In this document: positions 1 to 5,055 of the stretch, piece by piece
How positions within the stretch are numbered: the stretch's first letter is position 1
Layout of the letters: every line of letters starts with the position of its first letter
Source of the DNA: Eubacteriales Family XIII. Incertae Sedis bacterium
GTDB lineage: Bacteria > Bacillota > Clostridia > Peptostreptococcales > Anaerovoracaceae
Reading direction: 5' to 3'
Assembly (NCBI GenBank): GCA_031272745.1
Contig: JAISTF010000140.1
Location: forward strand, 1 to 5,203
DNA: 5,203 nt
Made by a program: the position numbers and the translations under genes
The notes under the pieces: generated by a model
What the model was told of the DNA's origin: nothing
The model's input: only the letters and a program-made list of their open reading frames with translations
The model's database searches: none

Positions 1-1785
1 CTGCTCGCGGCCGCGCTCGCGCTGGGCTTCGCCGCGCCGCCGACCGGCGCGGTTTACGGCGCTTCGGACAGCGCCGATGCGGCGGCGACCACCGCGGACA
101 CCGGCGGGGGCGGGGCGCCCGCGCGCGAAGAGGTCATCTACGCAAACCTCACGACCGCCGGCGCGCCCGAAAAGGTCTACGCCGTCACGCTGCTGCACCC
201 CGACGGCGTGCGGCTCTACGACTACGGCACGTTCGAGAACGTGATGAACCTGACGGACACGACGACGGTGCGGCAGACAGAGGACGGCGTCGTCGTGCAG
301 TCCGATGCGAAGGACTTCTACTATCAGGCCGATCTGCCGGGCAAGCAGCTGCCGTGGCATATCGACATCTCCTATACGCTCGACGGCAAGCCGGCGGACC
401 CTGCGGGACTTGCGGGGAAAAGCGGCGCGTTGGAAGTGCGGATCCACACGGCGCCCGTGATTTCCGACAATGTCTTCAGCAAGAACGACATGCTGCAAAT
501 CACCGTCACGCTCGACGCGATCCGTTGCGCGGACATCGCCTCGGAGACCGCGCAGATCGCTTCGTCGGGGACGGACCGCGTGCTCAGCTTCGTGACGCTG
601 CCCGACAAGGACCAGACGCATGCGTTCACGGCGGAGGTGCGCGACTTCGAGATGGACGGCATTCAGATCGCGGCCGTGCCGTTTGCGATGAAGCTCGAAG
701 AGAACCAGGAAGAGGACATGGAAGAGCTCGACGACGGGACGGCGGATTTGCTCGAAGCGTCCGTCGACATCAAGGACGGGCTGAAGGAAGTGTCGGACAA
801 GTTGAAAGAGGCGGATTTCGAGGGCAAGAAGGACAGCTTCTCGTTTGACGACGGGTCGTCGATGTTTGACTCGTTTGATCTTTCAGGGCTGAAGCAGCTC
901 CCGAAATCGCTGAACAAAATCGCGGACGGCATCGACCAGGTCGCCGCGGGGCTGTTGCAGCTTCAGGACGGGGTGTCGCTCGCGTACGGCGCGGCGGACG
1001 GGGCCATCGGCCTGCTGCCCGACGGGTCGGGCGCGGACGCGATGAAGCAGGACATCGAGGCTTGCATCACGTCGGCGGCGCAGCAGGCCGGCGCGGCGGC
1101 GGCCATGCAGACGGCCGCGGCGGGGGGGGATGCCGCGGCGCAGGCCGCCGCCGCCGAAGCCGCGGGCGCGGCGCTCGCGGGACAGCTCGCGGCCGCCCTG
1201 CAACCGCTGAACGACGCGTACGCGGCCGCCGTGACCGCGCGGCTCACCTGGGACGGCGTGGGGGGCGTGCCCGGCGCCAAGGCCGGCGTCTCGGCGGCGA
1301 CGACGGCGCCGGCCACGATGGCCGAGGGGCTCGGGATGACGGCGGAAGGTCTGCGCCTCATGGCGTCGGAGCTCCAGACGTCGCTGAAGGACTTCGACAT
1401 GGATGACCTCAAGCGCCAGGCGCAGGAGAAGACGGCGAAGGCCAAGGCCGATCTCACGAAGGAGTTCGACCAGCTTGAAAAGGATATGAAGAAGCTGCGG
1501 GACGGGCTTGCGGAGCTGTCCGACGGCTATCGGGAATTCCACGACGGCCTGCTCGAATACACGGACGGCATCACGGAGCTCACGGACGCGCTGAAGGAAA
1601 AGGACTTCGTGCCGACCTCGTTCATCTCGGAGAAAAACGGCGGCACGGCGGCCGTGCAGTTCGTGATGAAGACGGCCGAGATACGGGTGCCGGACGAGCC
1701 CGAGGCGGCGGCGGCGGAAGATCCGGCGGCGCCCACGGGCCTCGCGGGCCTGATCGCGCGCATCAAAGCCCTGTTCGGCCGGTAG
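1..1785 (+). CDS. Secreted protein with DG/Leu-Gly heptad repeats (YhgE/Pip- or RND-associated type), 5'-partial
   Basis: The frame is open from the first base, giving 594 in-window residues (numbered from base 1), so the true start lies upstream. A GTG at 208 is internal, because the family-like sequence begins well before it. Residues 1-22 look like the end of a signal peptide (LLAAALALGFAAPP, then AVYGAS). A beta-rich N-terminal domain spans about 43-233; its segments EEVIYANL, YDYG, FYYQADLP, LPWHIDISYTLDG and AGKSGALEVRI match, from memory, a clostridial exported family found near YhgE/Pip or RND/MMPL transporters. Heptads follow at 243-270, 304-324 and 499-533, the last being five units with DG in the first four. 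An Ala-rich stretch occupies about 353-435. The end has a conserved-looking FISEKN (541-546), an acidic/Ala linker and an amphipathic helix (LAGLIARIKALFGR), with no membrane anchor. It probably acts outside the membrane as a coiled-coil-like envelope protein. The exact role is unknown. Confidence 0.85.
   Translation: MLAAALALGFAAPPTGAVYGASDSADAAATTADTGGGGAPAREEVIYANLTTAGAPEKVYAVTLLHPDGVRLYDYGTFENVMNLTDTTTVRQTEDGVVVQSDAKDFYYQADLPGKQLPWHIDISYTLDGKPADPAGLAGKSGALEVRIHTAPVISDNVFSKNDMLQITVTLDAIRCADIASETAQIASSGTDRVLSFVTLPDKDQTHAFTAEVRDFEMDGIQIAAVPFAMKLEENQEEDMEELDDGTADLLEASVDIKDGLKEVSDKLKEADFEGKKDSFSFDDGSSMFDSFDLSGLKQLPKSLNKIADGIDQVAAGLLQLQDGVSLAYGAADGAIGLLPDGSGADAMKQDIEACITSAAQQAGAAAAMQTAAAGGDAAAQAAAAEAAGAALAGQLAAALQPLNDAYAAAVTARLTWDGVGGVPGAKAGVSAATTAPATMAEGLGMTAEGLRLMASELQTSLKDFDMDDLKRQAQEKTAKAKADLTKEFDQLEKDMKKLRDGLAELSDGYREFHDGLLEYTDGITELTDALKEKDFVPTSFISEKNGGTAAVQFVMKTAEIRVPDEPEAAAAEDPAAPTGLAGLIARIKALFGR
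727..810 (+). repeat. First heptad block of the secreted protein (four 7-residue units)
   Basis: Residues 243-270 read as LDDGTAD, LLEASVD, IKDGLKE, VSDKLKE: a 7-residue period with a hydrophobic first position and Asp-Gly at the third and fourth positions in two of the four units. This is the usual pattern of X-X-X-Leu-X-X-Gly-type heptads and suggests an extended helical rod rather than a globular fold. Confidence 0.6.
910..972 (+). repeat. Second heptad block of the secreted protein (three units)
   Basis: Residues 304-324 read as LNKIADG, IDQVAAG, LLQLQDG, with Gly closing each 7-residue unit. A less regular Gly-rich continuation leads into the Ala-rich insert. Same repeat class as the blocks at 727-810 and 1495-1599. 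Confidence 0.6.
1060..1329 (+). other. Ala-rich low-complexity insert between heptad blocks, containing a run of eight G
   Basis: About 80 residues dominated by Ala, with Gly, Gln and Thr, separate the second and third heptad blocks. The DNA is extremely GC-rich and includes eight consecutive G at 1122-1129, read as the end of an Ala codon, two GGG codons and the first base of GAT. The reading frame is intact across it here. The segment also creates long open frames on both strands that are not genes. Confidence 0.6.
1495..1599 (+). repeat. Third heptad block of the secreted protein (five units, DG phased)
   Basis: Residues 499-533 read as LRDGLAE, LSDGYRE, FHDGLLE, YTDGITE, LTDALKE. Asp-Gly recurs exactly every seven residues in the first four units, and the fifth has Asp-Ala. 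This is the cleanest of the three heptad blocks and the main reason for placing the protein with heptad-repeat envelope proteins. Confidence 0.75.
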
Positions 1786-1790
1786 CGAAA

Positions 1791-2861
1791 CTACGCGAGC
1801 GGCAGAACGACCGTGAAGCGGCTGCCGATGCCTTCGCGGCTGACAGCCTCGATGCGGCCGCCGTGGCGCTCGGCGATCTGTTTGGCGATCGCGAGGCCGA
1901 GACCGCTGCCGCCGGTATGCCGCGTACGGGCCTCGTCGGCGCGCACGAAACGGTCGAAGACGCGCGGGAGCACTTCCGGCGGAATGCCCTGCCCCTCGTC
2001 GGAGACGGAGACGCGCGCGCAGAAACGGTCGGTCGCCGCATCCACGGCCGTCGTGAGCGACAGGCGAATCTCGCCGCCCGCGGGCGTGTATTTCACCGCG
2101 TTGTCCACGAGGATGCGCACGAGCTGCTTCAGCAGCGCCGCGTCGCCGCTGACCCGAACCGGCTCGTCCGGCAGCTCCGCCGCGAGCGCGTGCTCTTCCT
2201 CGATCATGTCCTCCTCACGCAACACCTCGGCGAGAATCGGCACGAGATCGACCCGCTGAAAATCCACGGCCAGCGTGTCGTTGTCCCCGCGCGCGAGGAA
2301 CAACAGCTGGTTCACGAGCTGCTTCATCGACTCCGACTCCGTGCGGATCGCCTCGACCGATTCCTTCAGCGTGCCGGGGTCTTCCGTGCCCCACCGCGAG
2401 AGCAGGTTCGCGTAGCCCTGGATGACCGCGATCGGCGTCCGCAGCTCGTGCGAGGCGTCGGAAACAAATTTCGACTGCGCCGCGTACGCCTGCTCGAGCT
2501 TTTCATACTTCTCCTCGATGTCGTCGCGCGCCACGCGCACCTCGCGCAGCGGCTCGACCTGCGCCTTCACCTCGCGCGAAAGCCGCGCCGTCGTGACGAT
2601 GAGGCACAGGATCTCCACGGCCACGACGACAATCAGGAACTCAAACCAGGTGACGTTGAGCCAGGGCAGGCGCGCCACGAGCTCGCGCGCCCCCTCCGCG
2701 GCCGCCCGCACCCAGGACCAGTCCGGGTAGGCGAACGCATCCGCACGGTACAGCAGGATGCCGAGCGCGATCACGCAATCGACGATCAGGAATCCCGCGA
2801 GCTGCGCCGAGAAGATGTCGCCGACGAGCCGTCGGCCGATTTTTCTGTGGTCTCCGTTCAT
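1791..2861 (-). CDS. Membrane sensor histidine kinase (HisKA/HATPase_c), two-component system
   Basis: This 356-residue kinase should autophosphorylate on a histidine and pass the phosphate to the regulator encoded immediately before it. Two membrane segments lie at about 18-38 and 72-92, leaving an outside segment of only about 33 residues. A helical linker (about 93-130) without a clear HAMP signature leads to the H-box FVSDASHELRTP, with the phospho-accepting His at 138. The ATP-binding domain is complete: N-box LVDNAVKYT (Asn254), G1 DEGQGIP (288-294), F-box VFDRFVRAD (301-309) and G2 GGSGLGLAI (317-325). The ATG overlaps the regulator's stop in ATGA. The only SD-like stretch (GTGGGG at 2873-2878) lies 11 nt away, so translation probably depends on coupling. 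All catalytic motifs look intact. The signal it senses is unknown. Confidence 0.97.
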   Translation of the reverse strand: MNGDHRKIGRRLVGDIFSAQLAGFLIVDCVIALGILLYRADAFAYPDWSWVRAAAEGARELVARLPWLNVTWFEFLIVVVAVEILCLIVTTARLSREVKAQVEPLREVRVARDDIEEKYEKLEQAYAAQSKFVSDASHELRTPIAVIQGYANLLSRWGTEDPGTLKESVEAIRTESESMKQLVNQLLFLARGDNDTLAVDFQRVDLVPILAEVLREEDMIEEEHALAAELPDEPVRVSGDAALLKQLVRILVDNAVKYTPAGGEIRLSLTTAVDAATDRFCARVSVSDEGQGIPPEVLPRVFDRFVRADEARTRHTGGSGLGLAIAKQIAERHGGRIEAVSREGIGSRFTVVLPLA

Positions 2862-3583
2862 GCGATCTTGTACCCCACGCCGCGCACGGTCGTGATGAGC
2901 TTCACGCCGAACGGCTCGTCGACCTTGCTGCGCAGGAAGCGCACGTACACGTCGACGACGTTTGTCTCGCCGATGTAGTCGTAGCCCCAGACCTGGTTCA
3001 GCAGCGCCTCGCGCGTCAGCACGCGCCCCTTGTTTTCAAGCAGGCACGCAAGCAGTTCAAATTCCTTGTGCGTGAGCTCGACCGCCTCGCCGCCGACCGC
3101 CAGCGTGCGCGCGTCGAGGTTGAGCTCGACGGACACGCCGTCCGGCTCCGCCGCCGCGGACAGCACCCTGCCGTCGGCGCCGCCTTCCGCGCCGTCCGCA
3201 CCCGTGCCGCCCGACGCGCCGCCGCCCGCCCGCAGCGCCGCGCGAATCCGCGCCAAAAGCTCCTCGATCTCAAACGGTTTCGTCACATAATCGTTCGCGC
3301 CGCTGTCAAGCCCCTGCACCTTGTCGACCGTTTCGTCGCGCGCCGTCAGCAGGATGACCGGCACTGCCTTCGATTTGCGCAGCCGCCGCAACACCTCGAT
3401 CCCGCTCATGCCCGGCAGCATCACGTCGAGCAGCACGAGCCCATAGTCGCCCGCCACCGCCTTCGTCAACCCGTCCACGCCGTCGAACGCCTTGTCCGCT
3501 TCGTAGCCTTCGTGCGTGAGCTCGAGCTCCACCATGCGCGCGAGCTTTTCGTCGTCTTCGACGATGAGGATGCGCGCGCTCAC
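2858..3583 (-). CDS. OmpR/PhoB-family response regulator
   Basis: This 241-residue regulator has an N-terminal receiver and a C-terminal winged helix. In the receiver, the acidic pocket is Asp10/Asp11, the phosphorylated residue is Asp53 (LLDVMLPGMSG), and the switch residues are Thr80 (LLTARD) and Lys102 (TKPF). The DNA-binding domain runs from about 151 to 241 and includes ELTHKEFELLACL, the helix region REALLNQVWG, NVVDVYVRFLRSKVD and the terminal TVRGVGYKIA. The linker at 119-148 is unusually rich in Gly and Ala and long for the family. The start is GTG, chosen because it overlaps the upstream stop in GTGA and has GGAGGG 5 nt before it. An alternative start would delete the conserved first beta strand (ILIVEDD). 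It is predicted to be activated by the kinase that follows. Its own upstream region is the likeliest place to look for a target site. Confidence 0.98.
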   Translation of the reverse strand: MSARILIVEDDEKLARMVELELTHEGYEADKAFDGVDGLTKAVAGDYGLVLLDVMLPGMSGIEVLRRLRKSKAVPVILLTARDETVDKVQGLDSGANDYVTKPFEIEELLARIRAALRAGGGASGGTGADGAEGGADGRVLSAAAEPDGVSVELNLDARTLAVGGEAVELTHKEFELLACLLENKGRVLTREALLNQVWGYDYIGETNVVDVYVRFLRSKVDEPFGVKLITTVRGVGYKIA

Positions 3584-4296
3584 GACCGCCCTCCGCCGCC
3601 GCCCTTGATGTTGGGCCCGTCAAACCGGTACGAGCACCGGCACAGCAGCCCGATGATCAAAAACGCGACAAACACCCAGAACACCCACGGCACAAGCAGC
3701 AACAGGAACAGGATGATCGGCCAATACAGCACGCGCCTCCCGTTGCGCCACATCTCGAAATTGTTTTCGCAACCCGCGCGCAGCAGCCGCACGAAGAAAT
3801 TGCCGACGCGTTTCGCGCCGTCGTCAAACGCCGTCGACTCATCGCGATAGCGCTGCTGCCCCTGCCATGCCCCGCCGTTATGGGAATAATCATATTGCTG
3901 TCCCTGCTGCTGTCCCTGCGCCCAACCCGTCTGCCCTTGCTGCCATCCCGTCTGCCCGGCCTGTCCCTGCGCCTGGCTGTGGTACGCCTTGTAGTAATCG
4001 TACGCCGGCGCGGGCTCGGGTGCGGGCTCGGGCATCGGCTCCGTAGCCGTCTCCGGTTCCGTCTCCGTCTCCGGTTCCGGTTCCGTCTCTGCCTCTATCT
4101 CCGTCTCCGCCACAGTCTCCGCCTCCACAGCATCTTCGCCCTCGGGCTCCGCCTTCCGTATCCGTCCCTGCCGTTCGAGCAAAAGAATCGCCTCGAGGAT
4201 GTCCCCGTCCGTCTCGACCAAAGCCAGCCGCGCCGTCTCGTAATCCACGCCCGCGCTCGCCGAAAGCCTCTCAATTTTCGCCACTGTCACTTTCAT
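3580..4296 (-). CDS. UBA-like/DUF4342-like membrane protein with long disordered tether
   Basis: In this 238-residue protein, residues 1-43 form a UBA/TS-N-like helical bundle (AGVDYETARLALVETDGDIL, then EAILLLERQ), like the start of DUF4342 proteins. Residues 49-98 are a Glu/Thr/Pro-rich acidic stretch. Residues 99-150 are Gln/Gly/Tyr-rich, with a tandem heptapeptide GQTGWQQ/GQTGWAQ. Residues 164-188 (NFFVRLLRAG, then FEMWRNGRRVLYWP) resemble the basic pre-membrane part of DUF4342. Residues 189-219 are strongly hydrophobic, one long or two short membrane passes, followed by a short Gly-rich tail. It is first in an operon with the regulator and kinase, so it is probably a membrane adaptor or accessory sensor for that pair (inference). 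The start ATG has AAAGGTGAGG just upstream. The domain match is from recalled family patterns, and its biochemical function is not known to me. Confidence 0.85.
   Translation of the reverse strand: MKVTVAKIERLSASAGVDYETARLALVETDGDILEAILLLERQGRIRKAEPEGEDAVEAETVAETEIEAETEPEPETETEPETATEPMPEPAPEPAPAYDYYKAYHSQAQGQAGQTGWQQGQTGWAQGQQQGQQYDYSHNGGAWQGQQRYRDESTAFDDGAKRVGNFFVRLLRAGCENNFEMWRNGRRVLYWPIILFLLLLVPWVFWVFVAFLIIGLLCRCSYRFDGPNIKGGGGGRS
3589..3594 (-). promoter_or_regulatory. Shine-Dalgarno site of the response regulator, inside the upstream gene
   Basis: The minus strand reads GGAGGG, 5 nt before the GTG start at 3583. It supports GTG as the regulator's start. It lies within the Gly codons at the end of the preceding gene, so ribosomes finishing that gene sit directly on the regulator's start. 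Confidence 0.75.
3916..3957 (-). repeat. Two tandem imperfect 21-bp repeats encoding GQTGWQQ/GQTGWAQ
   Basis: Plus-strand units 3916-3936 and 3937-3957 share CCCGTCTGCCC at one end and differ at a few bases at the other. They encode consecutive heptapeptides (residues 114-120 and 121-127) in the Gln/Gly-rich part of the membrane protein. Shorter GQQ/CTGTCCCTG copies flank them, so the region probably grew by local duplication. Confidence 0.75.
4010..4130 (-). repeat. Degenerate short-period repeats encoding the Glu/Thr/Pro-rich tether
   Basis: A 12-bp unit containing GCGGGCTCGGG occurs twice at 4010-4033 (Pro-Ala-Pro-Glu). Beyond it, many 6-bp units of the type GTCTCC or GGTTCC (plus strand) run to about 4130 and encode alternating Glu-Thr/Glu-Pro. 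Such DNA is prone to length change by slippage, so tether length may vary between strains. Confidence 0.65.
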
Positions 4297-4300
4297 CGTC

Positions 4301-4310
4301 CCTCACCTTT
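4301..4310 (-). promoter_or_regulatory. Shine-Dalgarno site of the DUF4342-like gene
   Basis: The minus strand reads AAAGGTGAGG. Its AGGTGA core lies 6 nt before the ATG at 4296, close to the anti-SD complement. It fixes the start of the operon's first gene. Confidence 0.7.
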
Positions 4311-4330
4311 CCATTCTACAACAGATGATG

Positions 4331-4358
4331 ATCTTATCCTACGACAAGTTTCTGAAAA
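4331..4358 (-). promoter_or_regulatory. Candidate sigma-70-type promoter of the three-gene two-component operon
   Basis: On the minus strand, TTTTCA (4358-4353) and TAAGAT (4336-4331) are separated by 16 bp, each matching the consensus at four of six positions. Transcription would start near 4324, about 28 nt before the ATG. The region is strikingly AT-rich for this window. A better -10-like hexamer, TAGAAT (4318-4313), lacks a good -35 and would leave a leader of only about 10 nt. The call is tentative; the weak -35 would suit a promoter needing an activator. Confidence 0.35.
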
Positions 4359-4372
4359 ACACCTTTTGCGAA

Positions 4373-4391
4373 AATTAAAACAGAATTAAAA
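4373..4391 (-). promoter_or_regulatory. Candidate response-regulator operator: two 8-bp direct repeats, 11-bp period
   Basis: TTTTAATT occurs at 4391-4384 and again at 4380-4373 on the minus strand, with 3 bp between the copies. An 11-bp period places both on the same DNA face, as is typical of dimer sites for OmpR/PhoB-family regulators. The centre is about 58 bp upstream of the transcription start inferred for the candidate promoter, a common activator position. It could instead be just an AT-rich spacer or the T-rich tail following the DUF1847 gene. Confidence 0.35.
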
Positions 4392-4404
4392 AATATCGCG
4401 CCCG

Positions 4405-5055
4405 TCATTCCGAGACGATTCGTTTGTAGTAGGACTCCGCGGTGTACAGCGCGCCCGCAGGATTGTGGCAGAGCACGCGGTCTTTGACAATAAGATAGGT
4501 CACGGGCGCGGCCGAATGGCGGATGAACAGCGTGTCGTGCCCGACGCAAAGGCCGATGACCACGTTGAAATCGGTGCCGACGCGGTTCAGCGCCTCGGCC
4601 TGCAGGATCGGGTTGCACATCGCCTCGAACCGGCCGGGGCGCACCTTCTGCTCTTCCGTCAGCCCGATCCGGCATTTGTCGACGCCGCCGATTTTGCAGA
4701 GCGCGGCGACGGTGCGCACGCCCCTGGCTTCCGCCGCCTTCGCGAAAATCGCGCATTCGTGCTTCAAGCCGACACAGGACGCGATGCCCACCTTTTCATA
4801 ACCCATGCGCTGCGCAAACAACAGCACTTCCTCGACGCGCGTCAGCCGCCCGTACGTCTCGCCTTCGAGGATCGCGGCCGTCCGCGCGATGCGCGCGTCT
4901 TCCGTGTCCCCCGTGTACCGGTCCGCCGATGCCGCGACGGCATCCTCCCCGACCTCCGTCATCATGCAAAACGGCGGCCGCGCGCCCGCCTGCGTGTCGC
5001 ACGTCCATACGCCGCAGTCGGCGCACCCTTTGCTCTCTCTGTCCCGCTTCGTCAT
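4405..5055 (-). CDS. DUF1847-family cysteine-rich putative metal-binding protein
   Basis: This 216-residue cytoplasmic protein has no signal peptide or membrane segment. It matches the DUF1847 pattern from memory. The N-terminal cluster is C11-x2-C14-x4-C19 plus C30 (CADCGVWTC, PPFC). The core is KVGIASCVGLKHEC (Cys94, His99, Cys101), then ALCKIGGVDKC (Cys120, Cys128), FEAMCNPILQAEALN (Cys147), NVVIGLCVGHDTLF (Cys170, His173), APVTYLIVKDRVLCHNP (Cys196, His197) and GALY. Its length appears full for the family. The eleven Cys suggest bound metal or an Fe-S cluster, but no reaction is established to my knowledge. The ATG overlaps the preceding stop (ATGA) and has AAAGG 7 nt upstream (5063-5067). 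It is therefore translationally coupled to the partial gene before it, and it is separated by 108 bp from the next operon. Confidence 0.92.
   Translation of the reverse strand: MTKRDRESKGCADCGVWTCDTQAGARPPFCMMTEVGEDAVAASADRYTGDTEDARIARTAAILEGETYGRLTRVEEVLLFAQRMGYEKVGIASCVGLKHECAIFAKAAEARGVRTVAALCKIGGVDKCRIGLTEEQKVRPGRFEAMCNPILQAEALNRVGTDFNVVIGLCVGHDTLFIRHSAAPVTYLIVKDRVLCHNPAGALYTAESYYKRIVSE

Noticed and set aside
208..210. GTG as start of the secreted protein
   Set aside because: The frame is open to base 1 and the upstream residues contain a signal-peptide tail and family-like sequence, so the real start is outside the window.
883..1542. Minus-strand open frame of 219 codons opposite the secreted protein
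   Set aside because: Arg-rich, low-complexity translation that lies antisense to phased heptads. It is a by-product of GC-rich codon bias.
1863..2978. Long plus-strand open frame (371 codons) opposite the kinase and regulator
   Set aside because: It is antisense to two genes with intact family motifs. Its translation is Arg/His/Leu-rich with no domain pattern, as expected from a GC-rich complement.
3068..3850. Plus-strand open frame of 260 codons across the regulator and membrane-protein genes
   Set aside because: It crosses two real antisense genes and has an Arg/His-rich translation without family features.
4313..4318. TAGAAT as the operon's -10 element
   Set aside because: It is a good hexamer by itself, but the 17-bp-spaced -35 position has no match and the leader would be about 10 nt. 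Kept only as an alternative in the promoter entry.
3880..4389. Plus-strand open frame with alternating Arg-Leu repeats opposite the Glu-rich tether
   Set aside because: The (Arg-Leu)n pattern is the complement of Glu-Thr/Glu-Pro codons. The minus-strand gene has the SD, the operon overlap and the domain match.
4385..4440. Intrinsic terminator after the DUF1847 gene
   Set aside because: There is a T-rich run on the minus strand, but the best hairpin before it (CGTC/GACG, 7-nt loop) has only four pairs and is separated from the T-run. It is too weak to call.
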